Part shown: piece by piece, positions 35,821 to 44,836 of the stretch
Position numbering within the stretch: position 1 is the stretch's first letter
Layout: every line of letters begins with the position of its first letter
Notes under the pieces: model-generated
What the model saw: the letters and a program-made list of their open reading frames with translations, nothing else
Databases searched by the model: none
Told to the model about the DNA's origin: nothing
Assembly (NCBI GenBank): GCA_003712055.1
Contig: RHLJ01000001.1
Coordinates: 806,001-870,000 of the forward strand
Direction: 5' to 3'
From: Balneola sp.
Lineage (GTDB): Bacteria > Bacteroidota > Rhodothermia > Balneolales > Balneolaceae
Length of the DNA: 64,000 bases
Position numbers and translations under genes: made by a program

Positions 35821-36470
35821 TAGAAATTAAATCCTAGCCGGATAGCACCATTTACGTTCGGACCCAACTGAAATGAAGAACCACCATCTTCTTCCGATAT
35901 AGTTGTATCACCAGCGGTTAACTCAATCTTAGATTGTTGTATATATTCAAAACCAAAGCCAAACTCGGTGCCGAGGTAAAGTCTAGGAGAAATATAAAAA
36001 TCTACCCCTGCCAGACCATTTACACCAAATCGATAAAAGCCCCTTTCATTTCCAAAAAGATTCCATGCTCCATCTAATTCTTGCTCTGTCTCTCCTTCTC
36101 CGGTCACAGATTTTGAAAGTTTAATCGCTAAGTCAGCTTCAATTCCTACATAAGGAGATAATCTTTCCGTTCCCGGGTAATGGAATTCATATCCTGGTCG
36201 TAGATTAAGCTCAATCGTTTGATTTTTTACATCTTCATCTCCTACTTCGGTGTTTTCAAATTCTGCACCAATAAAGAGCCCAAACCTAATGGCTTTATTA
36301 GCCTTAGCAAATTCTCTAATTTTTATATAATTGATATTTATTGGTGAAGATGAAAATGGAGTAAAATTTACTTCAGCCCCCCAATCTCCTTCCTTGGGTT
36401 TGAATTCCTGAGCAAAAGCACTTGAGTAAACAAATGCTAAAATGATGGTAGAAAGAAAAAATTTAGACAT
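35820..36470 (-). CDS. Outer-membrane beta-barrel protein
   Basis: I take the start at 36470 (MSKFFLSTIILAFVYSSAFAQ, a clean signal peptide); the longer frame to 36566 overlaps lysC. The mature 195 residues show alternating strands ending in aromatic residues (NLRPGYEFHYPG, YRFGVNGLAGVDFYI, IRLGFNF at the end, whose terminal Phe is typical of barrel proteins). Function unknown. It lies between lysC and the lipoprotein gene, on the same strand. Confidence 0.72.
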   Translation of the reverse strand: MSKFFLSTIILAFVYSSAFAQEFKPKEGDWGAEVNFTPFSSSPININYIKIREFAKANKAIRFGLFIGAEFENTEVGDEDVKNQTIELNLRPGYEFHYPGTERLSPYVGIEADLAIKLSKSVTGEGETEQELDGAWNLFGNERGFYRFGVNGLAGVDFYISPRLYLGTEFGFGFEYIQQSKIELTAGDTTISEEDGGSSFQLGPNVNGAIRLGFNF

Positions 36471-36531
36471 AGAAATATTGTGATTTGATCTGAATAAGAG
36501 ATTAACGATTAACCCCCGAAATAACGAGCCA

Positions 36532-37857
36532 TCAATTAATAAATTTCTTGTGTAAAAGACGAACAATTTCCTCTCCCGTGCCTTCCTTTACCAAAAAACA
36601 AATATTATTCGGAGAAGCACCATGGCAAACTAAACGGATATTATGATTATTGAGTAAACCAAACAGTTCGCCGCTAATCCCTGAGGTTTGGTCCAACCGA
36701 TTCCCTATTAGTGCAACCAAAGAAAGATCTTTCTCTACCTCAACATCACAAAACTCGCGGAGCTTAGCCAATACTTCTTCTGTAAGCTCTACTTTATTTG
36801 ATGCCTTCAATGCTGTATCTAGGGTCAATGAAACACTCACCTCACTGGTAGTTACCAGGTCTACCGATATTTTATGGTCAGCAAGAAGCCCAAACAACTT
36901 TGCCAAAAAACCATGCTGGTGAAGCATGTCCAAACTTTTAACCGTCAACAATGTTTGATCCTTCCTGAGCGAAATAGCTCTTATTGAAGGTTCAGCATCG
37001 GCTTTATTTACTACAAGAGTTCCGGCTAAGTCGGGTTCTTTACTAGAGGCCACTCTAACATTGATTCCACTTCTCATCGCTGGTTTTAGTGTAGCAGGAT
37101 GTAAGACTTTCCCCCCAAAAACAGAAAGCTCGGCAGCTTCATCAAAAGTAATTTCAGCGATTGGTACTGCCTCAGGTACAATTCTGGGATCAGTAGTATA
37201 AACTCCAGCTACATCTGTCCAAATTTCAAGAGTATCAGCTTGTACAGCCTCTGCAAATAGTGCTGCTGAATAATCACTTCCTCCACGCCCTAATGTGGTT
37301 GTATTCCCAAAAATATCAGAACCGATGAATCCCTGAGTTAGGTAAACATTTTCTTTATCTATTAGCTTTGAGGCCTTTTTTGAAATAACACCTAAATCCG
37401 GAGCCGCCTGATTAAATGTAGAATCTGTTTTAATCACCTGTCTTGCGTCCAGCCATTTGGCTTGAACGCCAGTCTCATTCAGCACTTCTACAAAAATCCT
37501 TGTGCTCATCAATTCTCCAAAGGAATACAAGGTGTCTTTCCAGTGCTTATCTCTCCCCTGCTTGTCTAAGTGAAGTCTTAGTTCGGAATGCTGCTTCTGA
37601 AATTGGCTAGTTAATACTTCTTTGTTCTGTAGCTGATTGATGATATCCAGGTGGCGCTTCTCAATATCAAGTAATAGAGCTTCTTTTTGAGTAGATGAAA
37701 GCTCTCCATTCTCCAGAGCTACCAGATCATTTGTTGTACCTGAGGTAGCGCTGATTACTATGAGCTTTCTTTCCTGATTTTGAGCGACAATCGATGCGCT
37801 ATGGCGCATCGCTTCGAGAGTACCCACACTGGTTCCCCCGAATTTTGAAACAATCAT
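36532..37857 (-). CDS. lysC: Aspartate kinase
   Basis: A 441-residue monofunctional aspartokinase. N-terminal KFGGTSVG, GRGGSDYSAALFAEA, WTDVAGVYTTDPRIVPEA, followed by two ACT domains (residues about 300-440: LLTVKSLDMLHQHGFLAKLF and LVALIGNRL). No fused homoserine dehydrogenase. It gives aspartyl phosphate for the lysine, methionine and threonine branches; ACT domains mediate feedback by end product amino acids. First gene of the lysine cluster on the minus strand, with two envelope genes between it and dapB. Confidence 0.92.
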   Translation of the reverse strand: MIVSKFGGTSVGTLEAMRHSASIVAQNQERKLIVISATSGTTNDLVALENGELSSTQKEALLLDIEKRHLDIINQLQNKEVLTSQFQKQHSELRLHLDKQGRDKHWKDTLYSFGELMSTRIFVEVLNETGVQAKWLDARQVIKTDSTFNQAAPDLGVISKKASKLIDKENVYLTQGFIGSDIFGNTTTLGRGGSDYSAALFAEAVQADTLEIWTDVAGVYTTDPRIVPEAVPIAEITFDEAAELSVFGGKVLHPATLKPAMRSGINVRVASSKEPDLAGTLVVNKADAEPSIRAISLRKDQTLLTVKSLDMLHQHGFLAKLFGLLADHKISVDLVTTSEVSVSLTLDTALKASNKVELTEEVLAKLREFCDVEVEKDLSLVALIGNRLDQTSGISGELFGLLNNHNIRLVCHGASPNNICFLVKEGTGEEIVRLLHKKFIN

Positions 37858-37995
37858 GTATTAAGTGCTGATTTTTGCGAGTGAGGCTAAAAATACTCAC
37901 TTGCTTAAGAAAAGCCTTGTAAAAGTTTTAAGACTATCGTTCAGAAAAATAAAGTGGATGCTCTATCTTCAGGACCTGAACTTTACCAACTATTT

Positions 37996-39201
37996 ATGAG
38001 ATACCTTCTTCCTGTTTTATGTGTTTTGATATTGAGTGTATGTGCACCAAAAGACGACATACCAGAAATCGATACTTTAATCAATTCCATCAAAGAAACC
38101 GGAGCTATATCAGATACGAGTGAGCGCCGGCAAGAACTCGATCAAATATGGGAATCGCTGATCTCCAACAATCAAGTCCCTTTCACTGAAAACGAAACCG
38201 CATTATTTCTTTATCGCGGAGAAGCAGAGTCAGTAAGCTGGAATGGTGATTTTAACAATTGGAGTGGTAATACAGATGTTAAAACATCAGGAGAGAATAT
38301 CGATGGAACAGATATCTGGATGTGGAAAACCACATTCCCATCTGATGCCCGATTAGATTACAAAGTTACTATTAACGGAGACAATTGGATTCTTGACCCG
38401 GCCAATCCTCACCAGCAATGGAGTGGGTTTGGACCTAATTCGGAGCTCAGAATGCCAGACTGGGAACAAGAGATATTAACTGAAGCAGTTCCGGAAATTC
38501 CTACGGGATCAATATCTGATAATATCCTGATTTATAGTGATGCTATGGGATATCCTATTCATTACCGGGTTTACCTTCCAAACGGATATGAAACCATGGA
38601 AAATCTTCCCGTTTTATATACTACTGACGGGCAGGAATATTCGGATCCAAAACTTGGAGCTGTACCAACAGTACTTGATAACCTCATTCATCAACAAAGA
38701 ATCACACCCGTTGTGGTAGTATTTGTCAGCCCTTTGAATCCTGATAATGGTTCAGAAAACCGAAGAGCGGATGAACTTGGAAATAATGAGGGGTACCTTT
38801 CCTTTTTTACTGATGAATTAATCCCAATGATAGAAGCTAGCTACAACGTAGATTCGGATGCTAATTCGAGGGTTATACTTGGCACTTCGTTGGGTGGGTT
38901 AAACGCCGCCTTCTTTGCCTTTTCAAGACCTGATATTTTTAATGGTGTTGCAATTCAGGCTCCTGCTTTCTGGTATCGGGAAGAAATTTACGATATAGCG
39001 CGAGACTCAGAGGTACAACCTGATAAAATATTCATGAGTGTGGGGACTATTGGTGATAACACAGACGACGCTCGAAAAATGAAGCGTATTTTTGAGAATA
39101 AAGATCTCGAGTTCGTTTATATGGAAACAAATGAGGGGCATTCCTGGGGGGCATGGGGAGCTCAGGCTGATGATATACTTCTTCACTTCTTTGGAAAGTG
39201 A
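37996..39201 (+). CDS. Esterase lipoprotein, Esterase D/enterochelin-esterase type
   Basis: I prefer the ATG at 37996 (MRYLLPVLCVLILSVC, lipobox LSVC) over the GTG at 37954. After a short N-terminal part comes an early-set/CBM48-like domain (VSWNGDFNNWSG, DYKVTINGDNWILDPANP) and then an alpha/beta hydrolase of the PF00756 family with nucleophile in GTSLGGLNA, and catalytic His in NEGHSWGAW. Such proteins hydrolyse ester bonds in siderophores, feruloyl groups or polymers. Divergent from lysC and independent. Confidence 0.83.
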   Translation: MRYLLPVLCVLILSVCAPKDDIPEIDTLINSIKETGAISDTSERRQELDQIWESLISNNQVPFTENETALFLYRGEAESVSWNGDFNNWSGNTDVKTSGENIDGTDIWMWKTTFPSDARLDYKVTINGDNWILDPANPHQQWSGFGPNSELRMPDWEQEILTEAVPEIPTGSISDNILIYSDAMGYPIHYRVYLPNGYETMENLPVLYTTDGQEYSDPKLGAVPTVLDNLIHQQRITPVVVVFVSPLNPDNGSENRRADELGNNEGYLSFFTDELIPMIEASYNVDSDANSRVILGTSLGGLNAAFFAFSRPDIFNGVAIQAPAFWYREEIYDIARDSEVQPDKIFMSVGTIGDNTDDARKMKRIFENKDLEFVYMETNEGHSWGAWGAQADDILLHFFGK

Positions 39202-39213
39202 GGTTAGTTGTTA

Positions 39214-39263
39214 GTTAATAGTTATTGGTTAATAGAAGAAGCATTTTACCAATAACTATTAAC
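39214..39263. repeat. Perfect 15-bp inverted repeat, GTTAATAGTTATTGG family
   Basis: GTTAATAGTTATTGG (39214-39228) is reverse-complemented at 39249-39263. The arm differs by one base from the repeat at 602-643. It lies just after the esterase stop and may terminate transcription. Confidence 0.6.
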
Positions 39264-39334
39264 CAATAACCATTTTGCCCCTTTTCACAAAACTACTTAT
39301 TCTCATCGGCAACGTGTTAACCTAACCACACTTC

Positions 39335-40570
39335 ATGCCTCTTATCACCAATGATGCCATTGTTCTAGGGCTTTTACTAGCTTTGCTAGCTATAATTTTC
39401 ACCACTTCTCACAGTGATAATCCCGGATGGAAAAAGTTTTATCGTTTTGTACCCTCATTGCTACTATGCTATTTCATCCCTTCCATTTTTACCACGCTAG
39501 GAGTTATTGATCCGGATGAATCCAATTTATACTACATGGCATCAAGGTATCTCCTGCCGGCCAGTTTGGTGTTACTTACTCTTAGTATTGACTTGAAGGC
39601 TATAATGAAGCTAGGTTGGAAAGCTGTAGCTATGTTTTTTGCTGGCACAACAGGAATTATTATTGGCGGACCACTAGCCCTGATGATTGTTGGAGCAATC
39701 AATCCGGATATAGTAGGAGGAGCGGGACCCGATGAAGTTTGGAGAGGACTATCAACCGTTGCAGGTAGCTGGATTGGAGGCGGAGCCAACCAAACCGCGA
39801 TGTACGAAATCTTCCAGCCAAGCGACACCTTATTCAGTGCGATGATCACCGTAGATATTATTGTGGCCAATATTTGGATGGCTTTTATCCTTTATGGTGC
39901 TGGTATGAGCAAAACCATCGATAAATGGTTTAAAGCAGACGCATCTGCAATTGAGGAACTGAAGAAAACAGTAGCCGATTACCAGGCTAGTATTGCAAAA
40001 GTACCAACTATGGTTGATTTCACGAAAATTGCTGCCATTGCTTTTGTTATTACTGCTCTTGGTCATTTGGCTGGTGACACTATTGGACCATGGGTTAGTG
40101 AAAACTCGGAAACACTTAGCCGACTTAGTCTAAACTCCGCATTCTTCTGGATTGTAGTGGTTGCTACCCTTGGCGGTTTTGCAATGTCATTCACTAATCT
40201 AAGAAATCTGGAAGGTGCCGGAGCATCAAAAATCGGGAGCGTATTCCTCTATATCCTGGTGATGACGATTGGTATGAAAATGGATTTAGGAGCTTTTGTA
40301 GATGTGCCTGGTTTCTTTGTCATTGGTTTTGTGTGGATCATCATCCATGTTATTGTACTTCTGGGAGTTGGAAAACTAATTAAAGCTCCTTTCTTCTTCA
40401 CCGCAGTGGGAAGTCAGGCTAATGTGGGAGGTGCGGCATCAGCACCTATTGTGGCCTCAGCATTCTCTCCATCGCTAGCGCCTGTTGGTGTTTTACTAGC
40501 AGTACTTGGGTATGGAGTGGGAACTTTCGGCGCTTATTTGTGCGCGCTAATTATGCAAGGGATTTCCTGA
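39335..40570 (+). CDS. DUF819 family membrane protein
   Basis: 411 residues, about 11 hydrophobic segments. The order and motifs (SNLYYMASRYLLPASLVLLT, GGGANQTAMYEIF, GSQANVGGAASAPIVAS) match the DUF819 / YjcL family, whose structure is like that of bile-acid/sodium-type transporters. Substrate unknown; inner membrane. It seems to be a single transcription unit after the inverted repeat. Confidence 0.84.
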   Translation: MPLITNDAIVLGLLLALLAIIFTTSHSDNPGWKKFYRFVPSLLLCYFIPSIFTTLGVIDPDESNLYYMASRYLLPASLVLLTLSIDLKAIMKLGWKAVAMFFAGTTGIIIGGPLALMIVGAINPDIVGGAGPDEVWRGLSTVAGSWIGGGANQTAMYEIFQPSDTLFSAMITVDIIVANIWMAFILYGAGMSKTIDKWFKADASAIEELKKTVADYQASIAKVPTMVDFTKIAAIAFVITALGHLAGDTIGPWVSENSETLSRLSLNSAFFWIVVVATLGGFAMSFTNLRNLEGAGASKIGSVFLYILVMTIGMKMDLGAFVDVPGFFVIGFVWIIIHVIVLLGVGKLIKAPFFFTAVGSQANVGGAASAPIVASAFSPSLAPVGVLLAVLGYGVGTFGAYLCALIMQGIS

Positions 40571-40706
40571 CAGAAGCTTTGCTATTTCGAACATAGCGAG
40601 ACATGGCTACCACAAATTTAATAATGCCACTGAACCTTCTTCAACATTCAGATGTTAGTTCTTCGTATCTTTGACGCGCTAGAACAGTAATCAATACATC
40701 TCACCT

Positions 40707-41861
40707 TTGAAGAGAGCTCTTTTATTCCTGGCTATATTTGTAATTATTGCATCTGCTACCTACGCCCTGGTAATTATTCCCAATTACTCTGCCTTTAGAA
40801 CCCTCTATGACAATAATGACGGCATGAGAGAGGGTTATGAGTATATCGAAAGTACTTATTCTCTAAAAGCCCTCACTGAATTCCTTGGAGATCATCCTGA
40901 GTTCATATCTATTGTTTCTTTCAATGTAGACAACCCTGACTCGGGTATTTACTACCAGGCTGAAGTCCCCAGAACTATGGGTACACTTACAAATTTCTTT
41001 CTGCTATTAGAATATGAACGTCAGGTTGAAGAGGGAATCCTCGATCCTAATGAAGTGGTCGGTGATCTGAGCGAGATTGACCGCTATTTGTTACCCGATG
41101 TGAGTGAAGAAGCTCACAAAAAATCATTAGCGCTTCTGGAAAAAGAATCGGGGGAACCGATAATACTTGATGAGCTTGTATTTGCTATGGCGGAAACCAG
41201 TGACTTGGCTATTTCAGATTATCTTTGGTTCAGACTTGGAGAGAACAACATTGCGGCATTGATGAATAGCCTGGAATTGACCACTACCGATCAGCCTCTA
41301 CCCTTCTCTGGTTTATATCTTTCTATAAATCCTGATTTGGTTGATACCTCAGCATCTTTCTCTAGAGAAGAAATTATTGGATTGGCCAGACAACTAGGAG
41401 AAGATGAAGAGTATAATTTGAAGGTTAAATCTCAGGTCACTGAAAATAGATTGAGCCTTAGCTTTATTGAAGAACGTAATGCCCTTGAGCACTTCCCGCA
41501 TACTACCGCTCGTGAAATGGCTGGTTTGATGGCTAAACTTTATAAAAATGAATTGGTGTCTCCCGAAATTTCTATGCGTGTAAAAGAGAAAATGGGTTGG
41601 GTATTCGAAGGTGGAGCCATACAGCGAAGCTTCGCAGAATATGGAGCCCTATATGATAACCGGATGGGTATTCTAAGTGGTATCGATTTTGGAACTTCTG
41701 TCTTTGATGATCACACTTCTGCTCAGGCTATATTCTTTGACAAACTACCTGTGGCATTTTGGTTACATCTTTCAGCAAACCATATGCAGGAAGATTACCA
41801 GCAACGCCTTATTTGGGACCCTGCTTTATATGAAACCACCGTTAATGAGATATCCAATTAA
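40707..41861 (+). CDS. Class A beta-lactamase-fold protein with degenerate catalytic motifs
   Basis: 384 residues beginning at TTG, with an N-terminal membrane helix (ALLFLAIFVIIASATYAL). The middle aligns with class A beta-lactamases: EYERQVEEGILDPNEVV, ETSDLAISDYLWFRLGENN, HTTAREMAGLMAKLYKNEL. But where SxxK should be I see TLTN (Thr93 to Asn96), SDN is SDL, and no KTG is seen. It is therefore probably a non-catalytic binding protein or a serine-free derivative, anchored in the membrane facing the periplasm. Only 3 bases from the next gene. Confidence 0.78.
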   Translation: MKRALLFLAIFVIIASATYALVIIPNYSAFRTLYDNNDGMREGYEYIESTYSLKALTEFLGDHPEFISIVSFNVDNPDSGIYYQAEVPRTMGTLTNFFLLLEYERQVEEGILDPNEVVGDLSEIDRYLLPDVSEEAHKKSLALLEKESGEPIILDELVFAMAETSDLAISDYLWFRLGENNIAALMNSLELTTTDQPLPFSGLYLSINPDLVDTSASFSREEIIGLARQLGEDEEYNLKVKSQVTENRLSLSFIEERNALEHFPHTTAREMAGLMAKLYKNELVSPEISMRVKEKMGWVFEGGAIQRSFAEYGALYDNRMGILSGIDFGTSVFDDHTSAQAIFFDKLPVAFWLHLSANHMQEDYQQRLIWDPALYETTVNEISN

Positions 41862-41864
41862 CTC

Positions 41865-42344
41865 ATGAAATACCGAATCTTTTATTTAATCTGGTTGCTA
41901 CCAGCTTATATGCTCTTCATCATCATTCAACAAGGTTTTGTATACACTGGTACCATCGATACCTATGAGAATGGACAAAGCATTGCCGCTGATGTTCTGG
42001 ATTTTGATATCAAGCAAATTGCAGCTCAAAGTAATGGGTATGTAGTAATCAGGTTTCCCGACCCTACTAGAGAAATTCAGGAGCGTAAATTGTCATTATC
42101 TGTACAGATGGCACAACGCATTATTGATACTGCGGTAATTCCTATTCGTTATAAAGCGGATAGCTTCCAGGATATCGTTATGATTCCAACTTATGATCTT
42201 CAAAAAAGTACTTCACTTATTAATATGGTAATTGCTTTTATAGGATTTTTAGTCTTGATTTTTGCGTCTTTCCTTGCTTCGCGCTACGCAACAAAGAAAC
42301 TCAAAGTAGGAGAACCAGAGCTTGTTATTGAGCGGGTGGATTGA
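41865..42344 (+). CDS. Two-TM protein, unknown function
   Basis: 159 residues with one N-terminal hydrophobic helix (LIWLLPAYMLFIIIQQGFVY) and one near residue 125 (LINMVIAFIGFLVLIFASFLA), with an extracytoplasmic loop of about 90 residues between them. Coupled by overlap to the methylase gene downstream and close to the beta-lactamase-fold gene upstream. No family recognised; it may work with the beta-lactamase-fold protein. Confidence 0.62.
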   Translation: MKYRIFYLIWLLPAYMLFIIIQQGFVYTGTIDTYENGQSIAADVLDFDIKQIAAQSNGYVVIRFPDPTREIQERKLSLSVQMAQRIIDTAVIPIRYKADSFQDIVMIPTYDLQKSTSLINMVIAFIGFLVLIFASFLASRYATKKLKVGEPELVIERVD

Positions 42345-43057
42345 TGAGTAAGGGCACCCTTTATTTGATTCCAACAACACTCGGTAAAACTCCGGGAAAT
42401 AACACGATCCCGGAATACACACTCTCCATTCTTCGAAAAATGGAGGTTTTAATTGTTGAGAATATCCAGACTTCTGTGAAATTCCTTCAATGGGTCGGAG
42501 ATACTATCCCAGAATACAAGATTGAGTTTTATCCCCTCACTAAGAATACTCCCGACCAGGAAATTTATTCTTTTCTTAAACCTCTTAAAGCGGGTAAAGA
42601 AGTAGGATTAATGTCGGAAGCAGGAGTACCAGCAGTTGCTGACCCAGGAGCAAAGCTTGTAAAAATGGCCCACCAAAATGGGATCAAAGTAGTTCCCTTA
42701 GTTGGTCCATCTTCTATACTCCTTGCTTTAATGGCTTCCGGTTTTAATGGTCAGTCGTTCACATTTCACGGCTACCTTCCTATTGATGCAAAAGGCCGAA
42801 AGAATATGCTGATTCAACTAGAGGGAGAATCCCGAAGACATGATCGGACGCAGCTTTTTATGGAAGCTCCTTATCGTAATAATGAAATGCTGAAATCAAT
42901 ACTGGAAACCTGTAATCCGGATACCAGGCTATGTGTTGCAACCGACATTACGTTACCCTCAGAGGATATTCAGTCAATGACAATTAAAGATTGGAAATCA
43001 GTTAAAGGACTGGATCTTCATAAACGCCCTACCATTTTTCTCCTTTATGGGAAGTAG
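42344..43057 (+). CDS. RsmI-like tetrapyrrole-methylase-fold methyltransferase
   Basis: Begins ATG AGT AAG at 42344 (one-base overlap with the previous stop); a TTG just before it is unlikely. 237 residues with GTLYLIPTTLG, GLMSEAGVPAVADPGAKLV, VPLVGPSSILLALMASGFNG and FMEAPYRNNEM, all characteristic of the RsmI/tetrapyrrole methylase family. RsmI methylates C1402 of 16S rRNA. The divergent N-terminal part makes an RsmI paralogue also possible, so I leave the symbol empty. Confidence 0.84.
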   Translation: MSKGTLYLIPTTLGKTPGNNTIPEYTLSILRKMEVLIVENIQTSVKFLQWVGDTIPEYKIEFYPLTKNTPDQEIYSFLKPLKAGKEVGLMSEAGVPAVADPGAKLVKMAHQNGIKVVPLVGPSSILLALMASGFNGQSFTFHGYLPIDAKGRKNMLIQLEGESRRHDRTQLFMEAPYRNNEMLKSILETCNPDTRLCVATDITLPSEDIQSMTIKDWKSVKGLDLHKRPTIFLLYGK

Positions 43058-43080
43058 ATTTTTTTGCTAGAAACTCCCCA

Positions 43081-43279
43081 GTCATCCTGAGCATAACGAA
43101 GGATCTTGTCGGGTATTCGCACAGATCCTTCGGAAGTATCCCGCAAAGAAAAAATCGTCTTTGCGAAGGACGAAGCGATAGCTAGTCCTGAAGCAATCTC
43201 GTGATAGAACTGTATTCGCGGAGATTGCTTCGTCGATACGATTACTCAATGAGCATAATGCTTTCGAACTCCTCGCAAA
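43081..43279. repeat. Composite dispersed repeat with several hairpins
   Basis: The 43058-43393 gap (336 bases) is filled with hairpins: GAAGGATCT/AGATCCTTC (43098-43131), CGCAAAGA/TCTTTGCG (43142-43165), GAAGCAATCTC/GAGATTGCTTC (43190-43231). The block 43221-43279 on the minus strand matches the plus-strand block at 9278-9334, so it is a member of a repeat family. No gene in this gap. Confidence 0.6.
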
Positions 43280-43328
43280 GACTCCCTGGATTTAGATAAA
43301 ATGTTCATAGAATTAGTACTAAACCCTA

Positions 43329-43360
43329 CAAAAAAAGCCCCGATTCTCATCGAGGCTTAA
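43329..43360 (-). terminator. Intrinsic terminator of the ankyrin gene
   Basis: On the minus strand GCCTCGAT and ATCGGGGC pair across a GAGA loop (43337-43356), followed by TTTTTTT. It is a strong rho-independent terminator for the ankyrin gene; on the plus strand the T-tract is weaker but present. Confidence 0.75.
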
Positions 43361-43393
43361 TTTTTAATCTATAGATTGCTAACAATAAAACAG

Positions 43394-43774
43394 TTAATGG
43401 GCTCCAGCTGCGGTGAGCATACTCGCTACCGAATTATGCCGTTGAGCTACGGCTTGATCCAAGGCAGACCAACCACGATCGTCGTGTACATCTACTTCAC
43501 TTTCATGTTCAATAAGCAGTTGAACAATTTCTTCAAATCCATTCGTCGAGGCCCAATACAATGCGGTAGTACCCCGGTTATCCCTATGATCAATTTCTGC
43601 GCCTTGATCAATTAATAAAGTCACAATATCAATATGACCATGCTTAGATGCTTTTAAAAGAGCTGTGCGATCGTGTTCGTCTTTAGTGTTCACGTCTACT
43701 CCATCGTTTAGGAGCCCTTTTACTGTCTCGAGGTCGCCATTTTCAGCGGCATCAAGAAATATTTCATCATTCAT
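43394..43774 (-). CDS. Ankyrin-repeat protein
   Basis: 126 residues made of about four ankyrin repeats: LDAAENGDLETVKGLLNDG, DRTALLKASKHGHIDIVTLL, GTTALYWASTNGFEEIVQLL, GWSALDQAVAQRHNSVASML. No signal and no other domain, so a cytoplasmic protein-binding module with unknown partner. Stands alone upstream of a strong terminator. Confidence 0.88.
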   Translation of the reverse strand: MNDEIFLDAAENGDLETVKGLLNDGVDVNTKDEHDRTALLKASKHGHIDIVTLLIDQGAEIDHRDNRGTTALYWASTNGFEEIVQLLIEHESEVDVHDDRGWSALDQAVAQRHNSVASMLTAAGAH

Positions 43775-43891
43775 ATATTTCCTCCTACAGTAATTAAAAT
43801 TAAGATGTGCACTTGGATTGTACTTTCCCGGAGAGTTAATGTCAAATTAAAAGTGCAGGATTGGAAACTTTCTTAGTAGAAGTGAATAAGT

Positions 43892-44824
43892 CTATACTTT
43901 TTGCGGCTTAGCTTCCCTGATCAATATTCCTTTTCGGTTTAGTTCACCAAGTACTAACTCGGTAATTTCACTCATCAAAAGAAACTCGTACCTGATATCA
44001 ATTACATACACTTTAACCTTTAAATGAACCACGAAATTTTGTTCGTGAACTTCATTTTTAGCTATGACAGCAATCGGCTTTTTTAGAAAAGTGTATTTGG
44101 ATGAAACTGCTGCTTTATAAGCAATAGCTTTTACCTCTGGTATGGAAACATCAAAGGGTAAATAAATAGAAGTGACTACCTGACAATCTAAAGCTCCGGA
44201 GTTCGAATTAGATACCGCGTTATTTACAATATCTGCATTTGGTAATGAGATCAAGGAATCATCTGGAGTAACAATTCTGGTAGATCGTAAGCCAATATCT
44301 GTTACCTCCCCATAATGACCACTAACCTCAATTTTATCTCCAACCTGGAAAGGTCGATCCAGAATAATGATAAATCCGCCGAAGATATTCTTCAAAATAT
44401 CCTGAGAAGCGAAACCTACGGCTAGTCCGATAGAAGCTCCTACAGTTAGTATGGTTTCGATAGGAGGAGCAATGATTCCGGCTATCACAATGAAAATCGC
44501 AAATGACCACAATGCAATATTAATAAATGGAGCAAGTCTTTTAATTATTAACCGATAGGAAGGCCTGGTTTCTGCAAGAGCGCTCAGCAAAAAGGATAGA
44601 AACCGACTGATAAAGTAAGTGGCAATTAATACAATAAGGGCTGATAAGATCTTTGTAAACGAAAAGAAATCACGGAATGAACCAATCTCAGACTGTACCG
44701 AAAGCCTAACCTCCGAAGTATCGGACTGTGCTACAGAAAGTGAATCTTGAGCAAATACATCCGTTCCTGCTAAAAAGATTAACAGCAGCACTAATAGAAC
44801 ATTAACAACGATCCTTCTTTTCAT
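43892..44824 (-). CDS. MscS-family mechanosensitive channel
   Basis: 310 residues with an N-terminal signal or first helix (VVNVLLVLLLIFLAGTDVFA), about three more hydrophobic helices (52-72, 94-115, 118-140) and the pore region GASIGLAVGFASQDILKNIF followed by the MscS beta domain (GDKIEVSGHYGEVTDIGLRS, SLISLPNADIVNNAVSN). It opens under membrane tension. It lies 12 bases downstream of a 978-residue ATPase gene on the same strand, almost certainly one operon. Confidence 0.9.
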   Translation of the reverse strand: MKRRIVVNVLLVLLLIFLAGTDVFAQDSLSVAQSDTSEVRLSVQSEIGSFRDFFSFTKILSALIVLIATYFISRFLSFLLSALAETRPSYRLIIKRLAPFINIALWSFAIFIVIAGIIAPPIETILTVGASIGLAVGFASQDILKNIFGGFIIILDRPFQVGDKIEVSGHYGEVTDIGLRSTRIVTPDDSLISLPNADIVNNAVSNSNSGALDCQVVTSIYLPFDVSIPEVKAIAYKAAVSSKYTFLKKPIAVIAKNEVHEQNFVVHLKVKVYVIDIRYEFLLMSEITELVLGELNRKGILIREAKPQKV

Positions 44825-44836
44825 CAGTCCATCCTC

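Noticed and set aside
40571-40706. GAAC-like fragments near 40590-40660
   Set aside because: Scattered GAAC/GTTC words without a palindromic core; not a real copy of the repeat.
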